Below, piece by piece: positions 34,654-47,280 of a DNA stretch of 64,000 nucleotides. The stretch lies in NCBI GenBank assembly GCA_037074535.1, contig CM073466.1:63893441-63957440 (forward strand), given 5' to 3'. A program made the position numbers and the translations under genes. Origin of the DNA: Gleditsia sinensis. Lineage: Eukaryota; Streptophyta; Magnoliopsida; Fabales; Fabaceae. The stretch's first letter is position 1, and every line of letters begins with the position of its first letter. The notes under the pieces were generated by a model. The model had not been told where the DNA came from. It did no database searches and worked only from the letters and a program-made list of their open reading frames with translations.

Positions 34654-37083
34654 TGTCACGCCCCTAATTTTAGGGTACGTGAAACACGTATATCATGAAC
34701 ATATATTTTCCATAAACATAAATATCTCAATCATTTATCAAGGAAACAAATACATATAGATTTTTCCATACATATACCATATACAAATCAAGTACATATA
34801 CATCAGAGTACAACAGAAACAAGGATCCTGCCTGTGACGTTCAGAGCAACTCTACAGTACAAATATATAACAATATAAAACATTGAGAGCCTATAAACAA
34901 TTTAGGCTCACCACTGAAGTACGACCTCTAGTCGATCACTTGGTTGCTGGACCAAACTCTGTGTCTTTATCTGAAAAATAGATCCACGTCGTGTAGTGAG
35001 TTTTACAACTCAGTGAGCAAATAACACCTCCTATAACCTCTTAGGTCAACATATGGATGTACTTTTCATTTCAAAGTTTCTCATATTGAAAAGTTACATT
35101 CAGGAGTACATTTATATGGGACCCGCATTTCAAAACATCTCAGTTCAAATCACATACAAATATCTGTAACCACATATGATACAAATTGATCTTAAATCGA
35201 ATTTGATATGCAATAAAAATCAATTCTTTTATATAATGCTCAAGTATGTCACAACTTTCAATATACTCAATAGATAAACATGGAATGTGAATTAATCACC
35301 CTTCTGCCTCCTCACATTACCATAGTCACAATCGCAATAGGTAATCAGGGAATGTGAGTTCATCACCCTACTACCTCCTCACATTACCACTGACTACAAC
35401 TTCAATAAATCAACAGGGAATGTGAGTTCATCACCCTACTGCCTCCTCACATTACCAGTAATACCACCTTCACAATACCGTCTCAAGCCATATAATCCCG
35501 TCATTTCTCATCAATACATATATAAAAGTGCATATCCATCATATGCAATGCATCATTATCAAACAATTCTCCATACAATCATATTCGGCAACTTATCACT
35601 TTACATATCATTCAAAACAGAGCTTTCAGTCTCAGTACAAAATCTTTTATTATAAATTTTCCAATCAGGGGAATCATATAATCATGCCCATATCCGAGGC
35701 AAATATAACACTGTAAAATTAATACCACATGCATATTATATTTTATTTGCCATGTAATGCGAAATGCATTTAGAAATAACGTATTCAAAGCATTTCAAAA
35801 TCTATTTCAAAACTCATACTCTTCTTGAACTAGATATCATTTCTCAATCATTTCAAATATTCCAAACCATTTCTGAAACATATGAACATATAAATAACAT
35901 GTAATCATACTCATTTATCAATGAAAAGTTCAAGAAGAGTAAAAACAAGCTATAGGAAGAATTATCTACTCACAGTGTAAGGGTTCTGAATTGAACAACC
36001 CTAAAATGCACTTTTCTAGTCAGAATTTGGCCAAATAAGCTTCAAAAACGTGTCCGGAGGGTCCAAAAATCTTAAATGAGCTCGGGTACTGTTCACCGCG
36101 CGAAAAATACTATTCATGCTGAAAATACTATTCACCGCCACTATTCATCGCAGGAAAATACTATTCACCGTCACAATATTTTTTACCAAATCAACAAAAT
36201 GAATTCATATCCTAATGTTTATCTAGTTTCTGAATCTATCTACAGAGTCAGATTTCTAATTAGAAGTCTCTAAGTAAGATTTTTCAGAACTTACCTTTTA
36301 CTGAGATTTTCTACTTTAGATCTACGACGATTCAACGGTTGATTTGAAAAACTGATCGGTCAAAACTGAAGTACTCTTCGTCCTGAATCCAATAACACTT
36401 TCAGTTTTGAGATCCGAAACCCATAAGCATTCCAAATCGAAAGAAAAAGTTGGACATTACTATTCACTCACTATTCATTACTATGCATCTTTCCGATTTT
36501 ATTTTTTTTCGTTCAACTGATACTCCCCGGCTTCCGTTTTATCAGCTTTCTTCTTTCTTTCTTTTTTAAATATAATAATAATTATTAAATAATTAATAAT
36601 AGTATTTTATTTTATAAAAATTCATATAAATTCTTTTTTTCATCATAAAATATCCCAAATTTTTTTAAAAAATTTCCATTCTCATAAATCTTTAGTTAAA
36701 CTCTTAAATCATGATTTTTCTTGATAAAAATCATAATAAAAAAAATTTCAAAACAAATATCTTTATTCATATTAAAAGAAAGAATATTTCTAAAAATACC
36801 ATAAAAATTCAATAGAGGCCGGTATAATTATTTTAAGCAACACAATACTTCTTTTACTTAAAAGTCCACTTACTTTTAACAAATCATAATTATTTCTACA
36901 TAAATAAAAATATATTTGCTAATAGCGCGCCAAAACATAAATTCTTATATTTCTTTTGTAATTCTTTAATCCATGTAATAAATATACATATTTTCACCGG
37001 TTCTTATCTCTATTGTCAAAATTCTCTCTTTTATTCTAAATTTCCTTTAATTAGAATTTTCGTTAAATTTTACGGTTATTACA
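34654..37083 (-). mobile_element. B3 5' LTR
   Basis: It starts TGTCACGCCCC and ends GGTTATTACA, 2430 bp. It is colinear with 27819-30251. It has three rather than four 67-bp units and an extra CACTATTCATCGC-type expansion near 36095-36165. The small frames shared by both LTRs (for example 28653-28886 and 35422-35655) are LTR sequence. Confidence 0.92.
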
Positions 37084-39235
37084 CATCTTCTCCACAATAG
37101 GTGATATCCCAACCTTCTCTCTAATGCAGTCATTTCTAATCATATCTCTTCTGGTGTGTCCACACATCCAGCGCAACATTCTCATCTCTGCAACGTTGAG
37201 TTTATCTTCATGTTGTCTTTTAACCGCCCAACATTCAGTACCATATAATATAGCAGGTCTTATAGCCGTACGGTAGAATTTTCCTTTAACTTTGAGCGGC
37301 ACTTTTTTTATCATAAATGACACTCGAATCTTTCCTTCATTTCATCCATCCAGCTTGAATCCTATGATTTACGTCCTCCTTTACTTCGCCGTCATTTTGT
37401 ATAATATACCCCAAGTATTTAAAACTTGTAACTTGTTTTAATATATAGTCTCCAAGTTTCATGTCTACATTCGTATTTGTTCGTCTCTTACTAAAAATAC
37501 ATTCCATATATTTTGTTTTATTTCTACTTATCCGAAAATCATGTGTTTCTAAAGCTTGTCTCCATGACTCTAACTTCATATTTATTTCCTCTTTCTATTC
37601 ACCAACTAAGACTATATCATCTGCAAAAATCATGCATTGAGGCCCCAACTCTTGTATATGTTCAGTAACTGCGTCCAAAATCAAATTAAAAAGATACGGA
37701 CTTAAAGAAGACCCTTGATGTAGTCCAATAGTTGTGGAAAAATCTTTTGCATCCCCATTTTGTATTCTCACACAAGTCGTTATCCTATCGTACATGTCTT
37801 TGATTGCTTGAATATATGCAATACGTACTCCTTTCTTTTCTAAAGCCTTCCATAGAATCTCTCTTAACACTCTGTCATATGCCTTTTCCAGATCAATAAA
37901 AACCATATGCAAATATTTCTATCTACTTTGATACCTTTCCATCAATCTCCGTAGTAAATAAATTTCTTCCATAGTTGACCTTCCTGGCATAAATCCAAAC
38001 TGGTTCTCTGTAACTTGAGTCTCTTGTCTTAATCTTTGCTCAATAATCTTCTCCCATAACTTCATAGTGTGGCTCATGAGTTTAATCCCCCGATAGTTGG
38101 AACAATTCTGTATGTCTCCTTTATTTTTATATATAGGGATTAAAGTACTTCTCCTCCATTCATCCGGTATTTTCTTAGATTTCATTATCACATTAAACAA
38201 TTTAGTGAGCCAACTTATACTCTTCCTTCCTAAACTTTTCCACACCTCAATAGGTATATTATCAGGTCTTACTGCTTTGCCATTATCCATTCTCTTCAAA
38301 GCCTTCTCTACTTCAAACTCTTGGATTCTATGATAAAAGGTATAATTACGGTCCTCTTCTGCAATATTAAGTCTGTCAGAGTTACAGGTCAACTCATGCC
38401 CTTCGTTAAAAAGTCCTTGAAAGTAACTCCTCCATCGTGCTTGGATATCATGCTCCCTTACCAAAACATTACCCTCTTCATCTTTAATACATTTCACTTG
38501 ATCTAGGTCCCTTGTCTTTCTTTTCCTACCATTCGCAAGCTTGTAAATTTTTCTTTCTCCCTCCTTAGTTCCTAAGTATTGAGATAACCCCTCAAAAGCT
38601 CTAGTTTTTGCTTCACTCACAACCTTCTTAACGTCTTTCTTAGCCGCTTTATATTTATCCTAATGTGCATTATCTTTACATAAGTGACACTCCTTATAAC
38701 ACTCTCTTTTAACCTTAATCTTATTTTGCACTTCCGCATCCCACCACCAAGATTCTTTACCCTTAGGTCCAATGCCTCTTGATTCTCCAAGTATCTCTCT
38801 TGCTATATTCCTAATCCCTTTGGCCATCTCGTCCCACATATCATTAGCATTTCCTTGGACCTCCCAAAGCCTCTCTTCCTCCACTCTTTTTTGAAAATTC
38901 ATTTGTTGTTCATTCTTCAAAGACCACAACCTAATTCTAGGAATTATTTTCTTACTCTTTCTTTCTACTCTTCTCATAACTCGTACGTTCAAAACTAAAA
39001 CTCTGTGTTGGGTAGCCAAGCTCTCACCGGGTATGACTTTATAATTTTTGCAGAACTTTCTATCTGATTTCCTTACCAAGAAAAAATCTATTTGAGAGCT
39101 TGCTCCTCCACTCTTGTATGTGATAAGATGTTCTATTCGCTTTCTAAAGTAAGCATGGATAAAAGAGGAAGGTTGTGTTAGGCGTGTGATAGCCAACATA
39201 AAACTTTGTCATAATCGCATGAACATGGAACATGG
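37084..39235 (-). mobile_element. RTE-like LINE, 5'-truncated ORF2 part
   Basis: On the minus strand: the end of the endonuclease domain (RIEHLITYKSG then SQIDFFLVRKSDR, near 39060-39140), a linker, and RT. RT is recognised by DNIPIEVWK, IPIYKNKGD, NYRGIKLMSHTMKLWEK, FGFMPGRST (38000-38300), FIDLEKAYDRV, GLHQGSSLSPYLF and the active site FADD (37595-37912). The C-terminal LYGTECW and RMLRWMCGHTRRD follow (37063-37323). Frameshifts separate four segments. The endonuclease front is missing, as expected from 5' truncation on insertion. Confidence 0.92.
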
Positions 39236-39251
39236 CTATTGTTCCAATGAT
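39236..39251. repeat. LINE target-site duplication (right copy)
   Basis: CTATTGTTCCAATGAT occurs here and at 27536-27551, exactly flanking the LINE. The 16-bp length suits target-primed LINE insertion. It marks LINE insertion into the copia C1 gag start. Confidence 0.95.
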
Positions 39252-39633
39252 GATTGAAGAAAATTATTTTGATTGAAAAGAATAAATCCATTTGACTCTT
39301 GGGTGCTAGGATTTGGACATGGCGTTTCATGTGAGTGAGGTACCCCTTCTTTCCACTAAATAAAGTACCTAAGTTGAAAGAGATCACTGTGAACAGTGGG
39401 AGTGATTTAATTGCCTGAGTCTGAAGCTCATCAAGTCTCATATAAGCAAGACCATTAGGGGTTCTATCCCTCAATTTGATACAACTATTGCTTATATGAA
39501 GAAAATTTTGTGACCTTTAACGAGGCTATAGCCAGTACCCTAATGAATAAGTTTTCGGCAATGAAATATGACAAAACTAGAAATGTGCATGAGAACATTA
39601 CGGAAACGAAGGATATTGCCTCAAAGCTGTCAT
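39252..39633 (+). pseudogene. Copia C1 gag, middle part
   Basis: Although full of stops and frame changes, the + strand shows a UBN2-type copia gag. Traces are LDMAFHVSEVP, then SLKLIKSHISKTIRGSIP, then ASTLMNKFSAMKYDKTRNVHENI and IASKLS. The gag starts left of the LINE (about 27522) and continues at 46539, right of element B2. The frame joins correctly at both target duplications, confirming that one gag was split twice. Confidence 0.85.
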
Positions 39634-39982
39634 TGTCATGCCCCTACTTTAGGAACGCGAATAACACTACTATCTGATAGCTTTATCTTTATTTTTTTAC
39701 AATCAACTTCATATTATGTCATAACAGGATAATATCATACGTTGGTAAATCTCAACATAACTAATTATACATGCGAGGTCTACACTTTTCAGTTTTACAG
39801 CGGAAACAAAGATCCTGCTTGTGACGTTCAGAGCAACTCTCATTCAGAGCAACTCTAGAGTGCATGTATATTACAATTTAAACACTGAGAGTCCAGAAAC
39901 AATTTAGGCTCACCACGGAAGTACGACACCTAGTCGATCAAAAAGCCGCAGGACCAAACTCTGGGTCTTTATCTAAAAAATA

Positions 39983-42666
39983 TGTAATAACCCTCTACTA
40001 ATAAAAATCTTTGAAGGTTAAGTTTAAATCATTTGAAACAAAGAAGTTGAGAACAACGTAAAATTTTAGAGCGTTTCTGACCTTTCTTCTGGCCTTTCTT
40101 CACTCATTTAAGCATAACTCTTTCATATGAACTCCAAATTAGGTGATCCAAGTGGCTAATGTTGTGGTTATTTGATTATTTAATCCACATATATCATTTC
40201 ACGAGTATTTCGTGTTTAAAGTGCAATTTCAGGTAAAATCATACGTTTGGAGAAGTTTGGGACAAATTCCAATGACCGAGATTGAGTGAGAATCAAGAAA
40301 AGCAAGTTCTCAAGGTTTGGAATTTTGGTCGCGACGAGAATGCTGCAGCATTTTTCTCGAGAGCGCTATTTTTTTGGTTTCAAATCTGGCCGCTGGCGAG
40401 ATTATGTTCGCCGTCGGCAAAAACCGCAGAGCATAAATCTCGCCGCGGCGAGAATACGTTCGCTGGTGGTGAGTTTCGTCAGAAAACCTACGTTTTTTCA
40501 GTAGCCCTCCTCCATTTTTCCTTCATTTCTCCTGCATCTGAACCCTCCCTCTCTCTCTCTAGAAATTTTTTTCTCTCCACCTTCTCTCTAAGATATCTCA
40601 CCATCCGGACACCCAATTCTAGCTACCGAGGTATCGTTGGACTCGTGGGAAGGAGAGCTACAAACCCCACCAATCAGTTTCGCCGAACAACCGCCGAAAA
40701 GTCGTCGAAAAATCGCGCGAACAGTAACCTCCAAAGGTAAAACTCCGTCTAATCGTGTTTTAAACTTCGTTCTTCCGAAATTCTTTCCATAGATAGTCTT
40801 AGAATTAGTTTCTATGCTAGAATATAAGGTTTTTAGGTTTAGGGTTAGTTTTTTTCCGGCCGGCATGAATAGTGACGTTTATGGTTTATCAAATTCTCAT
40901 GTTATGTCTATGTTTTCTAGGTTGTTGAGCCACCACGAGGTGAAATTCTCGTTGTTGGACTCCTAGTACGGTGAGTGGGTTTTTCTTACTATAGCGCATG
41001 TTTTACGAATTCGGTTTATAACTCTCTCTCGTATGATTTTTCTTAACTAGTTGGAATGTATGCTAAATTGTTTTACCGCTTTGAAAACCAATATGTTCCA
41101 ACCATGTTAAAAATTATAAATTTCAATCCTAGTTGAACCCTAGGTATGCAGGGCAAGCATCTAGGCTGATAGTTCTCCATTGAGCTAGATTTATAGAAAT
41201 GTGAACTTAGTCATAGAAATGAACTAAGTTAGCCATGAAATGATTTGATACATGGCAAACATCTATGCGACGTCTACGGACGATCTATGTTTAAAGGGAA
41301 AGTTTATGATGATAAAGGTTTCCATGGGAATCCATGGATGAGACATATTTTAGAACGGAGTTTTATGCATGAAAAGAGTTAGATGGAGAATTATAGCTTT
41401 ATTATAATGTTATTGAAATGTTTTACTTTAAACTCTTTGAATAGCATATTTTCAAATGTTTTCCATTAGAGGAACCCTTTTAGATCACTGTTAGCTAGCC
41501 GCAGGTAGTGCTAGCCCTGGTGCACCATGGTCATGTTAAGGCTTCGGCCTAGGATATTGTGACGGGCTTATGACCGCCTAAGTCACATAATTTAAGGTGG
41601 ACTTATGTCTACGCCTACAGTGATTGCCACAACCTTGCTATGTGCTTGGAGAATTTAGGGTGGACTTATGTCTACGCCTACAGTGATTGCCACAACCTTC
41701 CTATGTGCTTGGAGAATTTAGGGTGGACTTATGTCTACGCCTACAGTGATTGCCACACCCTTGCTATATACTTGAAAATTTTAGGGTGGACTTATGTCTA
41801 CGCCTATAATGATTGCCACACCTTTGCTATGTGCTTGGGGAAGATGATAGATCTGTTAGGAAAGACCTCCAATAGACTAGTGCATTTTTTCTCAAAGATT
41901 AAATATTTCTAAACAATCTCATTCATCATTGTGATTGCATAAATAACTTCATTTATTACTTACCATGCATAATTGATTTGCTTTACGGTTACTAATTTAA
42001 ATACTGTTTTATCTTTTGAACATACATTTGAACTATTTAGCTTTTCTTTCAATAAATTATAGTTAAATGCTTAATGTTTCTATTATTATTTTTACACTTT
42101 GATTTCAATTATTAAACTCATTACGAAACACTCGTGCTTGGTTTGCCCTGTTTCTGTTATAGTGTGATTTACCCATTCACTGAGATGTGGTCTCACCCCT
42201 CTTCTGTTTCCTCCCCACAGATAGTCAAAGAGACTTTGATCCAGCTACAGCTTAGTAGGAGGCTGAATATAGCATTGGTGAGCCCCAGTTTGGGCAAGAC
42301 TCTTTTGTAATGTTTATCTAGTTTAGTTTATGTTTAGTGTACTTCCATGAATTTACAGGCAGAATCCTCGCTTCTTGCGTATTTTGATGTGTTGTTTGGA
42401 AAACGGTTTTATGTTTTACAACGATGTTTGTATTATGAGGCCATGTGCCAAGTTGAATCACAAATGTTGGATTCATGAGATAGATAGATATATATATATA
42501 TATACAGTATTTTCTTATACTGGATGTGGCATATGTGGCCAGTTATATTTATTATATACTTTGGATTGTGTGCTGGATGTTTGTACATGCTATGCGTTAG
42601 GCTTGCGGCTAGGGGGAAACCCTTATGCCGTGCCGGTCATGTATTCCATCATTTAGGGCCGTGACA
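39983..42666 (+). mobile_element. Solo LTR D, TSD AAATA
   Basis: The 2684-bp LTR starts TGTAATAACCC and ends GGCCGTGACA, flanked by AAATA at 39978-39982 and 42667-42671. Removing it restores the B-LTR text around ATCTGAAAAATA. It belongs to a third gypsy-like family. It keeps many CpG sites (for example 40330-40480 and 40620-40740), unlike the rest of the window, suggesting a younger insertion. An open frame of 152 codons (40282-40740) is not recognisable and is probably chance. Confidence 0.9.
41596..41847. repeat. 63-bp tandem repeat in solo LTR D, 4 copies
   Basis: Units start GGTGGACTTATG at 41596, 41659, 41722 and 41785, exactly 63 bases apart. Since 63 is a multiple of three, the repeat stays open in frame and gives a 21-residue peptide repeat, but there is no other sign of coding. 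Confidence 0.95.
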
Positions 42667-44785
42667 AAATATGTCAATCACGTGTAGTGAATTTTACAAC
42701 TCAGTGAGCAGATAACACCTCATATGACCTCTTAGGTCAATATATGAATGTACTCTTTATTTTAAAACTTGTCACATTGAAAATCACAATTCGGAAGTAC
42801 ATTCATATGGGACCCGCATTTCAAATAAACTCTGTTCTATTTCATATACATATTCAGTTCATAAGTAATGTTATAAGTACGATAATAAAATCATGGTATG
42901 GATCAATATAATTCATGTGAAAACATTTGGAGGATCCCATATCAGAACCACCATATCAGAGTTTGACCCCTTCCGTACTTTGGTGGTATAGGATTTTTCT
43001 AAACTCAACATCCCGCTGAGGTTTGCCCTACTACCATTCAAGAGGACACGCGAGGGACTCTATATAGGTATTTCCCAAGCACACAGCAAGGGAAGGCAAA
43101 TCACATCTCATATAACTGACATCTCGCCCATATAGGAGGCATTCCGCTCTCCTTCACATGTCATCTCCTGTGTGTTGGCCCTCACACGAGGCTAGCACCA
43201 CCCCCTGCTAGCTGAGCCAATCAAGGTGCGCACCAAGGCTAACATCACCTGATGTTAGCAGACAGTGTTTCCAATAGGATTCCTCCACAGAAAATATCAT
43301 ATGCACATATGCCATATAATCCAGTATAAAATTCTCAATATAATACAGACTTTCAGTCTCAATATATTCCTCTGTCAAAACTTCCCAATTAGGGAAATCA
43401 CGTATACATGCCCATATCAGAAGTAAACATATCACTGTATAAATCAATATCATGTGCATAACATATTTCATTTGTCATATAATGAAAAATACATGTAAAA
43501 ATCACATGTTCAATGTATTTCAAAATTCATTTCAAATACTATACTCTTCTTGAACCATATTTCAAATTGTAAGCATTTCAAATCATTTTAATGCATTTCA
43601 GAAACATATCAAAGTGTAAATATCTCATAAACATAATCATATACGTGCTCAAATATCAAGAAAAGTATAGGGCAAGCCATAGGAAGAATCATCTACTCAC
43701 ATGGTAAGGGCTCCAGATTGGACAGCCTTAAAATGTACTTTTCCAATCTCAATTTGATCAAATTGACCTCAAAAACGTATCCGAAGGGTCCAAAAATCAA
43801 GAAAGCAACTTCGGGAACTTGGTCACTATTCACCGCCGAAAAATACTATTCACCCGCTGGAAATCACTATTCACGACGAACAAAAAGATGTTTGATGGTC
43901 GAAAAAATCCATATCCTAAGGTTTATCAAACTCCTGAATCCATCTACAATGTTAGAATTTCAATTGGAAGTCTCTAAGTAAAAGTTTTAGAATTTACCTT
44001 TTTCTGATATTTTTTTACTTCAGATCTACGACGATTCAACGGCAGATTTGAAAAATTGATCAGTCAAAACTGTAGTATTCTTCATCCTGAATCTAGTAAC
44101 ACTTTCAGTTTTGAGATCGGAAACCAATAGGCACTCTAGATCTAGAAAGAAAGTTGAATATTACTATTCACTCACTATTCCAATTTTCAGAAAATTTCCT
44201 GTCTCCGTCTCTGTTGTGTTGTCTCCCCCTTCCCCTTTTATTTTCTTCTTTTTTTATAATAATTATTATTATTATTATTTAATAATTGAATAATAGGATT
44301 TTATTTTATATATATTCATATAAATTCCATTTTTCACCCTAAAATATTCTAAAAATTTCTAAAAATTTACATTCTCATAAACATTTAATTAAACTCTTAA
44401 ATCATGATTTTTCTTGATAAAAATCGTAATAAAACATATCCCAAAATAAATAAGAATATTTCAAAAAATAAACTAAAAATTTGTTAAGGGCTAATATAAT
44501 TATTTTAAGGAAAACAATAATTATTTTAATTAAAAGTCTACTTACTTTTAGCAAGAAATGATCATTTTTAAACAAATAAGAATATATTTGTTTATAGCAA
44601 AATACTATCATTTAAAAATAAAAATTACGTGCCAAAACGTAAATTCTCATATTTTATTTGTACTTCTTTAATCCATGTAGTAAATATACATATTTTCTAC
44701 GGTTCTTCTCCTCATTTTCGAAATTCTCTCTTTTATTCCAAATTTTTTTTAATTTGAATTTTTGTTAAATTTGATGGTTATTACA

Positions 44786-46049
44786 TTCTTCCCCCCTTAA
44801 AGAAATTCGGTCCCCGAATTTCATCACCATAGTTGCAGATAAATACTAACCTCATTGTTCAAATAAATGCGGATATCTGGCGCGTATATCCTCCTCTCTT
44901 TCCCAAGTAGCTTCCTCAGAAAAGTGATTTTTCCATATCACCTTCACTATAGATATTTCTTTTGACCGCAACTTCTTTACTTGTCTATCCACTATTGCTA
45001 CTAGTTGTTTCTCATAGGTTAAATCTTTCTGTAACTGAATCTATGGACACTGTATAACATGTGTAGGATCCGGTAAATATTTTCGTAGCATAGACACATG
45101 AAAGACTGGATGAACATTACCCAATTCAGGTGATAAAGCCAAACAATAAGCCACTGAACCGATCTTATCAAGAATTTCAAATGGTCCTATATACCGAGGG
45201 TGTAACTTCATTTTCTTTCCAAATCTCATTACCTCTTTCATTGGTGAGTCCTTCAAGAATATGTGGTCACCAACTGATAATTTCTAGTGTTCAACATTCA
45301 TGGTCATTTTGGACTTTTGACCGGTATTGAGTTGCTTGTATTCTTTTTCTAATCAATTTCACTTTATGCAAAATATTCAACACATTGTATATATATGTAT
45401 ATATAAGGAACTCTTAAACCATTGAGTATCTCCTTCCTTTATATCCTCAAGTTCGCATGCATATATCTATAAGTCGATATTAGAAAACATACACATAAAA
45501 GAACATCTTTACACCCATATTGGGTAACTATCTTTTCTTATTCTAGTCTTCTATCAAGTCATCTTTAATTTTTACTTGTCAACATCATCCCATGAATATC
45601 ATCACCTTAATCTATCATCTATTTTTATCCTGAAATCATTTAATCAACATGTTAAACATACGTAGCAATAAATCTACCAATCCTTTTTAACATTTATGTA
45701 CCATTGGCACATGTCTAACAATTCCAACTTACCTCATCACAATAACTCTATACCCTCTTATTAACATCAATAAATTCATTATCAATAATTTCAATCATTT
45801 CTTCTATCGTATCCAAAACTACCTCATTCTAACTTATATCAATCCTGTTTAATTTATCCAATCATTTCAAGATCTTTTCCAACAATTACTCAAACATGAA
45901 TTCTCAATTTCAACATAATTCATATCCTAGTTACTAGATTCAATTTCACATTATATAAATCTTTAACACAAATATCTTGATCACTTACATTATTTTCGGA
46001 CATGATTCTCAGAATATTCTCTATATTTTCAAATTAAGAGTTCAAAGAT
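44786..46049 (-). mobile_element. B2 internal: PPT, integrase C-terminus, degenerate rest
   Basis: Minus-strand 45041-45256 reads KDSPMKEVMRFGKK, RYIGPFEILDKIGSVAY and HPVFHVSMLRKYLPDP, the gypsy integrase C-terminal domain. The chromodomain-like tail EEATWEREEDIRARYPHLF lies near 44860-44930. From about 45360 to 46049 nothing is readable, except that 45440-45510 resembles 5570-5635. The part from integrase core to PBS is deleted. Confidence 0.8.
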
Positions 46050-46533
46050 TATTTCATATATATTCATATAAATTCTGTTTTTCACCCTAAAATATTCCAA
46101 AATTTTTTAAAAATTTACATTCTCATAAACCTTTAATTAAACTCTTAAATCATGATTTTTCTTGATAAAAATCGTAATAAAACATATCCCAAAAGAAATA
46201 AGAATATTTCAAAAAATAAAATAAAAATTTGTTAGGGGCCAATATAATTATTTTAAGCAAAACAATAATTATTTTAATTAAAAGTCTACTTACTTTTAGC
46301 AAGACATAATCATTTTTAAACAAATAAAAATATATTTGTTTATAGCAAAATACTATCATTTAAAAATAAAAATTACGCGCCAAAACGTAAATTATCATTT
46401 TTTATTTGTACTTCTTTAACCCATGTAGTAAATATACATATTTTCTACGGTTCTTATCCTCATTTTGGAAATTCTCTCTTTTATTCCAAATTTTCTTTAA
46501 TTTGAATTTTTGTTAAATTTGGCAGTTATTACA
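46050..46533 (-). mobile_element. B2 5' LTR, first 484 bases only
   Basis: It is very similar to 44305-44785, the matching end of the 3' LTR. It ends GTTATTACA at the GTCAT target duplication. The PBS side is deleted. Confidence 0.9.
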
Positions 46534-46538
46534 GTCAT

Positions 46539-47280
46539 CCCTTGAGGCGGGTATATCTGATTCATTCCTTGTGCATTTCATACTCAATTCTCTTCTTGTA
46601 GAATATAGACCTTTCAAAATCTCTTATAACACACAAGGAAAAATGTTCAGTTAATAAACTTCTGACTATGTGTGTCTAAGAGCGAAAGAGACTGAAACAT
46701 GAGACAACTAAAAAGGCTCATGTTGTGACTCATGATAAGGGAAATGACAAGAAGGACAAATGCCTTGCACTGCAAAAATAGGGCAACAACATAGCCAAAA
46801 GATGCTTTTTCTACCAAAAAAAAGCTTAGGCACATGAAGAAGAACTATACTAAGTACAAGAAATGGCTCCTTGAGAAAGGTAATTGTGCCTTTACATGTT
46901 ATGAATATTGCTTTATAGAAGTTCCTAGCAGCACTTGGTGGATTTACTTTGGAACCTTTATTCATGTTGCTAATCATTTGTAGGGCTTCCAAAAACTAAA
47001 GAAACAAGTGGGACGTGAATTATAAGGGATTTATTCGGGAATCAAAAGTGTTCACAAATGGAAGCTTTATGTAACTTCCTTTTCTAGAAATTTAATTTCC
47101 ATTTCCAGACTTACAATTCAAGGATATTGTTTTAATTTTTATTATACTTATTTTGATATTTTTGAGTATAATAAAATTGTTGGTGCTGGAAATATGGTTG
47201 ACAATTTATTTAAGATTGACTTAGTTCCCGTATTTGAGAAAATTTTATTAACCCTAAATGATACCAACATTGGTGTCAAT
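46539..47280 (+). pseudogene. Copia C1 gag end, zinc knuckle and protease remnants
   Basis: The + strand continues the gag with SFLVHFILNSLLVEYRPFKISYNTQ. A degenerate zinc-knuckle region follows (CFFY-KKA then YKKWLLEKG near 46800-46880). A protease relic SSTWWIYFGTFIHVANHL lies near 46927-46980. The active-site DSG of copia protease is replaced by YFG. Frameshifts and stops are frequent. Confidence 0.8.

Larger units (their letters stand above)
27819..37083 (-). mobile_element. Complete family-B element B3 carrying LOG copy 2, TSD CATCT
   Basis: The element is bounded by two LTRs of about 2.43 kb, with CATCT at 27814-27818 and 37084-37088 as target duplication. Minus-strand order: 5' LTR (34654-37083), PBS (34639-34650), leader, protease and RT remnants, LOG (antisense), degenerate integrase, integrase C-terminus, PPT, 3' LTR (27819-30251). 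Gag is missing, so it must have been mobilised in trans. It is nested in the LINE. Confidence 0.92.
39634..44785 (-). mobile_element. B2 3' LTR, split by solo LTR D
   Basis: It runs from TGTCATGCCCC to GGTTATTACA followed by the PPT. Without the inserted solo LTR and its target duplication it is about 2.46 kb, matching the B3 LTRs. Its middle (43090-43260) has different sequence in place of the 67-bp repeats. Confidence 0.88.
39634..46533 (-). mobile_element. Family-B element B2, internally deleted, TSD GTCAT
   Basis: GTCAT flanks the element at 39629-39633 and 46534-46538. The 3' LTR spans 39634-44785 (interrupted by a solo LTR), the internal part 44786-46049 keeps only PPT and integrase C-terminus, and the 5' LTR is reduced to its first 484 bases (46050-46533). 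No LOG sequence is present. It sits inside the copia C1 gag. Confidence 0.9.

Noticed and set aside
38097..38506. Plus-strand frames inside the LINE
   Set aside because: They are opposite-strand shadows of the RT coding sequence on the minus strand.
40282..40740. 152-codon open frame in solo LTR D
   Set aside because: It lies in an LTR, overlaps another frame, and shows no recognisable domain. The GC-rich composition alone explains its length.
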